64,000 nucleotides of DNA, from NCBI GenBank assembly GCA_964036045.1, contig OZ038378.1, positions 140,026,765-140,090,764 on the forward strand. Reading direction: 5' to 3'. This stretch comes from Eutreptiella sp. 'Long Island Sound 2002' (lineage: Eukaryota > Euglenozoa > Euglenophyceae > Eutreptiales > Eutreptiaceae). The notes beneath the pieces were generated by a model. It was not told where the DNA came from. It ran no database searches and saw nothing but the letters and a program-made list of their open reading frames with translations. This document shows, in pieces, positions 53,601 to 64,000 of the stretch; the stretch's first letter is position 1, and the number at the start of each line of letters is the position of its first letter. The translations under genes and the position numbers were made by a program.

Positions 53601-56600
53601 GCAGCCCTGCGCTGCGCCCCTGCGCAGCCCAGCGCTGCGCCCCTACGCAGCCCCACGCCGCGCCCCCGCGCGGCCCCACGCTGCTGCGCCCCTTCACGGC
53701 CCCATACCACGCCCCGGCGCAGCCCCACGCTGCTGCGCCCCTGCGCAGTCCCACGCCGCGCCCCTGCGCCGCCCGACGCTGCTGCGCCCTTGAGCAGCCC
53801 CGCGCCGCGCACCTGCACGGCCCCTTGCCGGGCCCCCACGCAGCCCTGCGCTATGCCCCTGCGCAGCCCAACGCTGCTGTGCCCCTACGCAGCCTCCCGC
53901 TGTGCCCCGTTCGCGGCCCCACGCTGCGCCCCGGCGCAGCACCGCACTGCTATGCCCCTGCGCGGCCCCGCGCCGCGCCCCTTCACGGCTCCATGCGCAG
54001 CCCCACGCTGCTGCACCGCTTCACGGCCCCATGCCGCGCCCCGGCGCAGCCCCACGCTAATGCACCCCTGCGCAGCCCCATGCTGCTGCGCCCCTGCGCG
54101 GCCCCGCCCTGCGCGCCTGCGCAGCCCCATGCCGCGCCCCCACGCTGCGCCCTTGCGCAGCCCCGCACTCCGCCCCTACGCAGCCCCGCACTGCTGCACC
54201 CCTCCACGGCCCCATGCCGTGCCCATGCGCGGCCCCGCGCTGCGCCCCTGCGCAGCCCCACGCTGCTGCGCCCCTGCGCAGCCCCACACTGCGCCCCTGC
54301 GCAGCCCCACGCTGCTGCGCCCCTGGGCAGCCCCATGCCGTTCCCCCACGCTGCGCCCCTGCGCCGCCCTGCGCTGCGCCCCTGCGCAGCCCCGCGTTGC
54401 GCCCCTACGCAGCCCCACGCTGCGCCCCTTCACGGCCCCATACCACGCCCCGGCGCAGCCCCACGCTGCTGCGCCCCTGCGCAGTCCCACGCCGCGCCCC
54501 TGCGCAGCCCCACGCTGCTGCGCCCCTGAGCAGCCCCGCGCTGCGCCCCTGCACGGCCCCTTGCCGGGCCCCCACGCAGCCCCGCGTTGTGCCCCTGCGC
54601 AGCCCAACGCTGCTGCGCCCCTACGCAGCCTCCCGCTACGCCCCGTTCGCGGCCCCACGCTGCGCCCCGGCGCAGCACCGCACTGCTACGCCCCTGCGCA
54701 GCCCCACGCTGCTGCGCCCCTGAGCAGCCCCGCGCCGCGCCCCTGCACGGCCCCTTGCCGGGCCCCCACGCAGCCCCGCGCTATGCCCGTGCGCAGCCCA
54801 ACGCTGCTGCGCCCCTGCGCAGCCTCCCGCTGTTCCCCGTTCGCGGCCCCACGCTGCGCCCCGGCGCAGCCCCGCACTGCTACGCCCCTGCGCAGCCCCA
54901 CGATGCTGCGCCCCTGCGCGCCCCCGCGCCGCGCCCCTTCACGGCTCCATGATACGCCCATAGGCGGCCCCATGCCGCACTCCTGCGCTGCCCCATGCTG
55001 CGCCCCAGCCCAGCCCCGAGCTGCGCCCCTGCGCAGCCCCACACTGCTGCGCCCCGGCGCCGCCCCACACTGCTGCGCCCCTGCGCCGCACCACGCTGCG
55101 CCCCTGCGCAGCCCCACGCTGCGCCCCTACGCAGCCCCACGCTGCTGCACCCCTCCACGGCCCCACGCTGCTGCGCCCCTGCGCCGCCCCACACTGCTGC
55201 GCCCCTGCGCAGCCCCGCATTGCTGCGCCCCAGCGCCGCACCAAGCTGCGCCCCTGCACAGCCCCGCGCTGCGCCCCTACGCAGCCCCACGCTGCACCCC
55301 TGCGCAGACCCACGCTGCTGCACCCCTCCACGGCCCCATGCCGCGCCCCTGCGCGGCCCCGCGCTGCGCCCCTGCGCAGCCCCACGCTGCTGCGCCCGTG
55401 CGCAGCCCCACACAGCTGCGCCCCTGCGCAGCCCAACACTGCTGCGCCCCTGCGCCGCCCCACACTGCCGGGCCCCTACGCCGCACCACGCTGCGCCCCT
55501 GCGCACTCCCACGCTGCGCCCCTACGCAGCCCCACGCTGCGCCCATGCGCAGCCCCACGCTGCTGCACCCCTTCACGGCCCCATGCCGCGCCCCGGCGCA
55601 GCCCCACGCTAATGCGCCCCTGCGCAGCCCCATGCTGCTGCGCCCCTGCGCGGCCCCGCCCTGCGCGCCTGCGCAGCCCCATGCCGCGCCCCCACGCTGC
55701 GCCCTTGCGCAGCCCCGCACTCCGCCCCTACGCAGCCCCGCACTGCTGCACCCATCCACGGCCCCACGCCGCGCCCATGCGCGGCCCCGCGCTGCGCCCC
55801 TGCGCAGCCCCACGCTGCTGCGCCCCTGCGCAGCCCCACACTGCGCCCCTGCGCAGCCCCACGCTGCTGCGCCCCTGCGCAGCCCCGCGCCGCGCCCCCG
55901 CGCGGCCCCACGCTGCGCCCCTGCACAGCCCCATGCCGTTCCCCCACGCTGCGCCCCTGCGCAGCCCTGCGCTGCGCCCCTGCGCAGCCCCGTGTTGCGC
56001 CCCTACGCAGCCCCACGCTGCGCCCGTGCGCGGCCCCACGCTGCTGCGCCCCTTCACGGCCCCATACCACGCCCCGGCGCAGCCCCACGCTGCTGCGCCC
56101 CTGCGCAGTCCCACGCCGCGCCCCTGCGCAGCCCCACGCTGCTGCGCCCCTGAGCAGCCCCGCGCCGCGCCCCTGCACGGCCCCTTGCCGGGCCCCCACG
56201 CAGCCCCGCGCTATGCCCCTGCGCAGCCCAACGCTGCTGCGCCCCTACGCAACCTCCCGCTGTGCCCCGTTCGCGGCCCCACGCTGCGCCCCGGCGCAGC
56301 CCCGCACTGCTACGCCCCTGCGCAGCCCCGCGATGCTGGCTCCTGCGCGGCCCCGCGCCGCGCCCCTTCACGGCTCCATGATACGCCCATAGGCGGCCCC
56401 ACGCTGCACTCCTGCGCTGCCCCATGCTGCGCCTCAACCCAGCCCCGCGCTGCGCCCCTGCGCAGCCCCACACTGCTGCGCCCCGGCGCCGACCCACACT
56501 GGTGCGCCCCTGCGCCGCACCACGCTGCGCCCCTGCGCAGCCCCACGCTGCGCCCCTACGCAGCCCCACGCTGCTGCACCCCTCCACGGCCCCACGCTGC

Positions 56601-59600
56601 TGCGCCCTTGCGCCGCCCCACACTGCTGCGCCCCTGCGACGCCCCACACTGCGCCCCTGCGCGGCCCCGCGCTGCGCCCCTGCGCAGCCCCACACTGCTG
56701 CGCCCCAGCGCCGCACCAAGCTGCGCCCTTGCACAGCCCCGCGCTGCGCCCCTACGCAGCCCCACGCTGCACCCCTGCGCAGCCCCACGTTGCTGCACCC
56801 CTCCACGGCCCCATGCCGCGCCCCTGCGCGGCCCCGCGCTGCGCCCCTGCGCAGCCCCACACACCTGCGCCCCTGCGCAGCCCCACACCGCTGCGCCCCT
56901 GCGCCGCCCCACACTGCCGGGCCCCTGCGCCGCACCACGCTGCGCCCCTGCGCACTCCCACGCTGCGCCCCTACGCAGCCCCACGCTGCGCCCGTGCGCA
57001 GCCCCATGCTGCTGCGCCCCTGCGCGGCCCCGCCCTGCGCCCCTGCGCAGCCCCATGCCGCGCCCCCACGCTGCGCCCTCGCGCAGCCCCGCACTCCGCC
57101 CCTACGCAGCCCCGCACTGCTGCACCCCTCCACGGCCCCATGCCGCGCCCATGCGCGGCCCCGCGCTGCGCCCCTGCGCAGCCCGACGCTGCTGCGCCCC
57201 TGCGCAGCCCCACACTGCGCCCCTGCGCAGCCCCACGCTGCTGCGCCCCTGCGCAGCCCCGCGCCGCGTTCCCGCGCGGCCCCACGCTGCGCCCCTGCAC
57301 AGCCCCATGCCGTTCCCCCACGCTGCGCCCCTGCGCAGCCGTGCGCTGCGCCTTTGCGCAGGCCCGCGTTGCGCCCCTACGCAGCCCCACGCTGCGCCCC
57401 TGCGCGGCCCCACGCTGCTGCGCCCCTTCACGGCCCCATACCACGCCCCGGCGCAGCCCCACGCTGCTCTGCCCCTGCGCAGTCCCACGCCGCGCCCCTG
57501 CGCAGCCCCACGCTGCTGCGCCCCTGAGCAGCCCCGCGCTGCGCCCCTGCACGGCCCCTTGCCGGGCCCCCACGCAGCCCCGCGTTGTGCCCCTGCGCAG
57601 CCCAACGCTGCTGCGCCCCTACGCAGCCTCCCGCTGCGCCCCGTTCGCGGCCCCACGCTGCGCCCCGGCGCAGCGCCGCACTGCTACGCCCCTGCGCAGC
57701 CCCACCATGCTGCGCCCCTGCGCGGCCCCGCGCCGCGCCCCTTCACGGCTCCATCTAGCCCATACGCGGCCCCACGCTGCACTCCTGCGCGGCCCCGCGC
57801 TGCGCCCTTGCGCAGCCCCACACTGCTGCGCCCCGGCGCCGCCCCACACTGCTGCGGACTTGCGCCGCACCACGTTGCGCCCCTGCGCAGCCCCACGCTG
57901 CGCCCCTACGCAGCCCCACGCTCCTGCACCCCTCCACGGCCCCACGCTGCCGCGCCCCTGCGCGGCCCCGCGCTGCGCCCGTGCGCAGCCCCACACTGCT
58001 GCGCCCCTGCGACGCCCCACACTGCGCCCCTGCGCGGCCCCGCGCTCCGCCCCTGCGCCGCACCAAGCTGCGCCCCTGCGCCGCACCAAGGTGCGCCCCT
58101 GCACAGCCCCACGCTGCGCCCCTACGTTGCCCCACGCTGCGCCCCTGCGCAGCCCCACGCTGCTGCACCCCTCCACGGCCCCATGCCGCGCCCTTGCGCG
58201 GCCCCGCGCTGCGCCCGTGCGCAGCCCCACGCTGTCGCGCCCCTGCGCAGCCCCACACAGCTGCGCCCCTGCGCAGCCCCACACTGCTTCGCCCCTGCGC
58301 AGCCCCACGTTGCGCCCCTACGCAGCCCCACGCTGCACCCCTGCGCAGCCCCACGTTGCTGCACCCCTTCACGGCCCTATGCCGCGCCCCGGCGCAGCCC
58401 CACGCTACTGCGCCCCTGCGCAGCCCCATGCTGCTGCGCCCCTGCGCAGCCCCGCGCTGCGCTCCTGCGCAGCCCCATGCCGTGCCCCCACGTTGCGCCC
58501 TTGCGCAGCCCCGCACTGCGCCCCTACGCAGCCCCGCACTGCTGCACCCATCCACGGCCCCATGCCGCGCCCATGCGCGGCCCCGCGCTGCGCCCCTGCG
58601 CAGCCCCACACTGCTGCGCCCCTGCGCAGCCCCACACTGCGCCCCTGCGCAGCCCCACGCTGCTGCGCCCCTGCGCAGCCCCGTGCCGCGCCCCCGCGCA
58701 GCTCCACGCTGCGCCCCTGCGCAGCCCAGCGCTGCTGCGCCCCTGCGCAGCCGCACGCCGCGCCCCTGCGCGGCCCCGCCGCGCCCCCACGCTGCGCCCC
58801 TGCGCAGCCCCGCGCTACGCCCCTCCGCAGCCCCACACTGCGCCCCTGCGCGGCCCCACGCTGCTGCACCCCTTCACGGCCCCATACCACGCCCCGGCGC
58901 AGCCCCACGCTGCGCCCCTGCGCAGCCCCACGCTACTGCGCCCCTGCGCAGCGCCGCGCCGCGCCCCCGCGCAGCCCTCCGCTGCGCCCCCGTGCAGCCC
59001 AGCGCTGCTGCGCCCCTGCGCAGCCCCACGCCGCGCCCCTACGCGGCCCCATGCCGCGCCCCCACGCTGCGCCCCTGCGAGACCCGCACTACGCCCCTGC
59101 TCAGCCCCGCACTGCTGCACCCCTCCACGGCGCCATGCCGCGCCCATGCGCGGCCCCGCGCTGCGTACCTGCGCAGCCCCACGCTGCGCCCATGCGCAGC
59201 CCCACGCTGCTGCGCCCCTACGTAGCCCCACGCTGCGCCCCTGCGCGGCCCCACCGCTGCTGCGCCCCTTCACGGCCCCATACCACGCCCCGGCGCAGCC
59301 CCACGCTGTTTCGCCCCTGCGCAGCCCCACGCTGCGCCCCTGCGCAGCCCCACGCTGCTACGCCCCTGAGCAGCCCCGCGCCGCGCCCCTGCACGGCCCC
59401 TTGCCGGGCCCCCACGCAGCCCCCCGCTGCTGCGCCCCTACGCAGCCCCCCGTTGCGCCCCGTTCGCGGCCCCACGCTGCGCCCCGGCGCAGCCCCGCAC
59501 TGCTACGCCCCTGCGTAGCCCCACGCTGCTGCGCCCCTGCGCGGCCCCGCGCCGCGCCCCTTCACGGCCCCATGCTACGCCCATACGCGCCCCCACGCTG

Positions 59601-62600
59601 CACTCCTGCGCGGCCCCACGCTGCGCCCCGTACCCCACGCTGCGCCCCTGCGCAGCCCCACACTACTGCGCCCCTGCGCAGCCCCACGCTGCTGCACCCC
59701 TCCACTCCCCATGCCGCGCCCCTGCGCAGCCCCGCGCTGCGCCCCCGCGCAGCCCCACGGTGCTGCGCTCCTTCGCAGCCCCACACAGCTGCGCCCCTGC
59801 GCAGCCCCACACTGCTGCGCCCCTGCGCCGCCCCACACTGCTGCGCCCCTGCGCCGCACCAAGCTGCGCCCCTGCACCGCACCAAGGTGCGCCCCTGCAC
59901 AGCCCCACGCTGGGCCCATGCAGCCCCACGCTGCGCCCCTGCGCAGCCCCACGCTGCTGCACCCCTCCACGGCCCCATGCCGCGCCCTTGCGCGGCCCCG
60001 CGCTGCGCCCGTGCGCAGCCCCACGCTGTCGCGCCCCTGCGCAGCCCCACACAGCTGCGCCCCTGCGCAGCCCCACACTGCTTCGCCCCTGCGCAGCCCC
60101 ACGTTGCGCCCCTACGCAGCCCCACGCTGCACCCCTGCGCAGCCCCACGTTGCTGCACCCCTTCACGGCCCTATGCCGCGCCCCGGCGCAGCCCCACGCT
60201 ACTGCGCCCCTGCGCAGCCCCATGCTGCTGCGCCCCTGCGCACACCGCGCTGCGCTCCTGCGCAGCCCCATGCCGTGCCCCCACGTTGCGCCCTTGCGCA
60301 GCCCCGCACTGCGCCCCTACGCAGCCCCGCACTGCTGCACCCATCCACGGCCCCATGCCGCGCCCATGCGCGGCCCCGCGCTGCGCCCCTGCGCAGCCCC
60401 ACACTGCTGCGCCCCTGCGCAGCCCCACACTGCGCCCCTGCGCAGCCCCGTGCCGCGCCCCCGCGCAGCCCCACGCTGCGCCCCTGCGCAGCCCAGCGCT
60501 GCTGCGCCCCTGCGCAGCCGCACGCCGCGCCCCTGCGCGGCCCCATGCCGCGCCCCCACGCTGCGCCCCTGCGCAGCCCCGCGCTACGCCCCTCCGCAGC
60601 CCCACACTGCGCCCCTGCGCGGCCCCACGCTGCTGCACCCCTTCACGGCCCCATACCACGCCCCGGCGCAGCCCCACGCTGCGCCCCTGCGCAGCCCCAC
60701 GCTACTGCGCCCCTGCGCAGCGCCGCGCCGCGCCCCCGCGCAGCCCTCCGCTGCGCCCCCGTGCAGCCCAGCGCTGCTGCGCCCCTGCGCAGCCCCACGC
60801 CGCGCCCCTACGCGGCCCCATGCCGCGCCCGCACGCTGCGCCCCTGCGAGACCCGCACTACGCCCCTGCTCAGCCCCGCACTGCTGCACCCCTCCACGGC
60901 GCCATGCCGCGCCCATGCGCGGCCCCGCGCTGCGTACCTGCGCAGCCCCACGCTGCGCCCATGCGCAGCCCCACGCTGCTGCGCCCCTACGTAGCCCCAC
61001 GCTGCGCCCCTCCGCGGCCCCATACCACGCCCCGGCGCAGCCGCACGCTGTTGCGCCCCTTCACGGCCCCATACCACGCCCCGGCGCAGCCCCACGCTGT
61101 TGCGCCCCTGCGCAGCCCCACGCTGCGCCCCTGCGCAGCCCCACGCTGCTGCGCCCCTGAGTAGCCCCGCGCTGCGCCCCTGCACGGCCCCTTGCCGGGC
61201 CCCCACGCAGCCCCCCGCTGCTGCGCCCCTACGCAGCCCCCCGCTGCGCCCCGTTCGCGGCCCCACGCTGCGCCCCGGCGCAGCCCCGCAGTGCTACGCC
61301 CCTGCGTAGCCCCACGCTGCTGCGCCCCTGCGCGGCCACGCGCCGCGCCCCTTCACGGCCCCATGCTACGCCCATACGCGCCCCCACGCTGCACTCCTGC
61401 GCGGCCCCACGCTGCGCCCCGTACCCCGCGTTGCGCCCCTGCGCAGCCCCACACTACTGCGCCCCTGCGCAGCCCCACACTACTGCGCCCCTGCGCAGCC
61501 CCACGCTGCTGCACCCCTCCACTCCCCATGCCGCGCCCCTGCGCAGCCCCGCGCTGCGCCCCCGCGCAGCCCCACGGTGCTGCGCCCCTTCGCAGCCCCA
61601 CACAGCTGCGCCCCTGCGCAGCCCCACACTGATGCGCCCCTGTGCCGCCCCACACTGCTGCGCCCCTGCGCCGCACCACGCTGCGCCCCTGCGCAGCCCC
61701 ACGCTGCGCCCCTACGCAGCCACAGGGTGCTGCCCTACTCAGCCCCACGCTGCGCCCCTGCGCAGCCCCACGCTGCTGCGCCCCTTCACGGCCCCATGCC
61801 GCGCCCCGGCGCAGCCCCACGCTACCGCGCCCCTGCGCAGCCCCACGCTTCTGCGCCCCTGTGAGCCCCGCGTCGCGCCCCTGCACGGCCCCTTGCCGGG
61901 CCCCCACGCAGCCCCGCGCTGTGCCCCTGCGCAGCCCAACGCTGCTGCGCCCTACGCAGCCCCCCGCTGCGCCCCGTTCGCGGCCCCACGCTGCGCCCCG
62001 GCGCAGCCCCGCACTGCTACGCCCCTGCGCAGCCCCACGCTGCTGCGCCCCTGCGCGGCCCCGCGCCGCGCCCCTTCACGGCCCCATGCTACGCCCATAC
62101 GCGGCCCCACGCTGCGCCCCGGCCCAGCCCCGCGCTACGCCCCTGCGCAGCCCCACACTGCTGCGCCCCGGCGCCGCCCCACACTGCTGCGCCCCTGCGC
62201 CGCACCACGCTGCGCCCCTGCGCAGCCCCACGCTGCGCCCCTACGCAGCCCCACGCTGCGCCCTTGAGCAGCCCCACGCTGCCACACCCCTCCACGGCCC
62301 CATGCTGCGCCCATGCGCGGCCCCGCGCTGCGCCCCTGCCCAGCCCCACGCTGCTGTGCCCCTGAGCAGCCCCGCGCTGCGCCCGTGCACGGCCCCTTGC
62401 CGGGCCCCCACGCAGCCCCGCGTTGTGCCCCTGCGCAGCCCAACGCTGCTGCGCCCTACGCAGCCCCCCGCTGCGCCCCGTTCGCGGCCCCACGCTGCGC
62501 CCCGGCGCAGCCCCGCACTGCTACGCCCCTGCGCAGCCCCACGCTGCTGTGCCCCTGCGCGGCCCCGCGCCACGCCCCTTCACGGCCCCATGCTACCCCC

Positions 62601-64000
62601 ATAACTGGCCCCATGCTGCACTCATGCGCGGCCCCACGCTGCGCCCCGGCCCAGCCCCGCGCTGCGCCCCTGCGCAGCCCCACACTGCTGCGCCCCGGCG
62701 CCGCCCCACACTGCTGCGCCCCTGCGCCGCACCACGTTGCGCCCCTGCGCAGCCCCACGCTGCGCCCCTACGCAGCCCCACGCTGCGCCGCTGCCCAGCC
62801 CCACGCTGCTGCGCCCCTGCGCAGCCCCACACTGTTGCGCCCCTGCGCCGCCCCACAGTGCTACGCCCCTGCGCCGCACCACGCTGCGCCCCTACGCAGC
62901 CCCACGCTACGCCCCTACTCAGCCCCACGCTACGCCCCTGCGCAGCCCCACGCTGCTGCGCCCCTTCACAGCCCCATGCCGCGCCCCGGCGCAGCCCCAC
63001 GCTACCGCGCCCCTGCGCAGCCCCACGCTGCTGCGCCCTTGAGCAGCCCCGCGCCGCGCCCCTGCACGGCCCCTTGCCGGGCCCCCACGCAGCCCCGCGC
63101 TGTGCCCCTGCGCAGCCCAACGCTGCTGCGCCCCTACGCAGCCTCCCGCTGCGCCCCGTTCGCGGCCCCACGCTGCGCCCCGGCGCAGCCCCGCACTGCT
63201 ACTACCCTGTGCAGCCCCACGCTGTTGCGCCCCTGCGCGGCCCCGCGCCACGCCCCTTCACGGCCACATGCTACGCCCATACGCGGCCCCATGATGCACT
63301 CTTTTGCGGCCCAACGCTGCGCCCCGGCCAAGCCCCGCGTTGCGCCCCCGCGCAGCCCCACACTGCTGCGCCCCGGCGCCGCCCCACACTGCTGCGCCCC
63401 TGCGCCGCACCACGCTGCGCCCCTGCGCAGCCCCACGCTGCGCCCCTACGCAGCCCCACGCTGCGCCCTTGAGCAGCCCCACGCTGCCACACCCCTCCAC
63501 GGCCCCATGCTGCGCCCATGCGCGGCCCCGCGCTGCGCCCCTGCCCAGCCCCACGCTGCTGTGCCCCTGAGCAGCCCCGCGCTGCGCCCCTGCACGGCCC
63601 CTTGCCGGGCCCCCACGCAGCCCCGCGTTGTGCCCCTGCGCAGCCCAACGCTGCTGCGCCCTACGCAGCCCCCCGCTGCGCCCCGTTCGCGGCCCCACGC
63701 TGCGCCCCGGCGCAGCCCCGCACTGCTACGCCCCTGCGCAGCCCCACGCTGCTGTGCCCCTGCGCGGCCCCGCGCCACGCCCCTTCACGGCCCCATGCTA
63801 CCCCCATAACTGGCCCCATGCTGCACTCATGCGCGGCCCCACGCTGCGCCCCGGCCCAGCCCCGCGCTGCGCCCCTGCGCAGCCCCACACTGCTGCGCCC
63901 CGGCGCCGCCCCACACTGCTGCGCCCCTGCGCCGCACCACGTTGCGCCCCTGCGCAGCCCCACGCTGCGCCCCTACGCAGCCCCACGCTGCGCCGCTGCC
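41690..64000. repeat. Hairpin-unit satellite array, >22.3 kb
   Basis: The basic unit is 23 or 26 bp: GCTGCGC CCCT GCGCAGC followed by CCCAC, with or without an extra GCT. The first 18 nt form a perfect 7-bp stem with a 4-nt loop; the first clean one is at 41695-41712. Variants replace GCGCAGC by GCGCGGC, ACGCAGC or GCGTAGC, and some repair the stem (GCTACGC CCCT GCGTAGC at 43320). The unit contains no stop codon in any frame, so frames over 2,000 codons occur on + (for example 49,020-56,153) and long frames on -. Overlapping frames in all phases show these are not genes. Higher-order duplications of about 0.94, 1.2, 1.8 and 3.75 kb are visible. The array runs off the window end. Confidence 0.95.

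Larger units (their letters stand above)
39241..64000 (+). other. Presumed start of next GCN1 intron (>24.7 kb)
   Basis: After the donor GTTCGT no segment resembling later GCN1 HEAT repeats is visible on the + strand. If the gene is intact, this intron contains the whole hairpin satellite. Alternatively the gene is truncated here (assembly join or real break). The sequence cannot decide between these. Confidence 0.4.

Noticed and set aside
49020-56153. A 2,377-codon + strand frame, and similar frames of 1,538-1,850 codons nearby, as giant Pro/Ala/Cys-rich proteins
   Set aside because: The repeat unit has no stop in any of six frames, all three + frames give the same peptide pattern, and minus frames are equally open. 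Openness is a product of composition and unit length.
41690-64000. CRISPR array
   Set aside because: Units are contiguous variants of one sequence with no unique spacers, in a eukaryotic context with spliced genes and no cas genes.
36-64000. rRNA genes, organelle DNA or bacterial operons
   Set aside because: No rRNA-like conserved blocks seen, coding exons have spliceosomal borders, and no operon-like gene clusters or Shine-Dalgarno-led genes are present.

Overview
The window is nuclear DNA of a eukaryote. The spliced coding exons have GT-AG borders, there is a CCCTAA telomere-type tract, retroelement and DNA-transposon remnants are present, and well over half of the sequence is tandem or dispersed repeat. 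Frequent poly(C)/poly(G) runs, C-rich minisatellites and very long introns suggest a unicellular alga with a large, repeat-swollen genome. A green (prasinophyte-like) alga would fit, but the lineage is a guess.

The one conventional gene I can follow is on the + strand. Seven exons between 15,436 and 39,240 join in a compatible phase at every junction. Six of them can be placed on, or between placed parts of, the N-terminal HEAT-repeat region of GCN1, the ribosome-bound activator of the Gcn2 eIF2-alpha kinase. The introns are 1,408, 301, 3,832, 15,010, 1,047 and 971 bp. No later exon is recognisable before the window ends, so the next intron would be at least 24.7 kb. No start or end of the gene is in view.

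Layout. 1-6.3 kb: a 3.1-kb-spaced direct repeat pair, a possible short coding segment (663-1046), eight exact-period 149-bp units, a CCCTCTCCCA minisatellite, and two copies of a composite dispersed repeat. 6.5-8.3 kb: a decayed reverse transcriptase-RNase H retroelement. 8.3-11.9 kb: imperfect GC-rich duplications, the telomere-like tract, poly(C), and an inverted copy of the composite repeat. 11.9-12.7 kb: a broken Ulp1-like (C48) protease. 13.6-13.9 kb: a TGTACCAAAA inverted array. 15.4-39.2 kb: the GCN1 exons.

The 15-kb intron (21,646-36,655) is a nest of repeats. It holds 83-bp, 113-bp and about 42-bp tandem arrays, an inverted tRNA-like pair, a complete 480-bp hAT-type MITE with perfect 15-bp ends and an 8-bp target duplication, coding remnants on both strands, and an open frame for a 2-oxoglutarate/Fe(II) oxygenase-like protein with a Cys-rich tail. 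From 41,690 to the end (more than 22.3 kb) lies a satellite whose 23/26-bp unit is a near-perfect hairpin. It has kilobase-scale higher-order duplications and is open in all six frames because of its composition.
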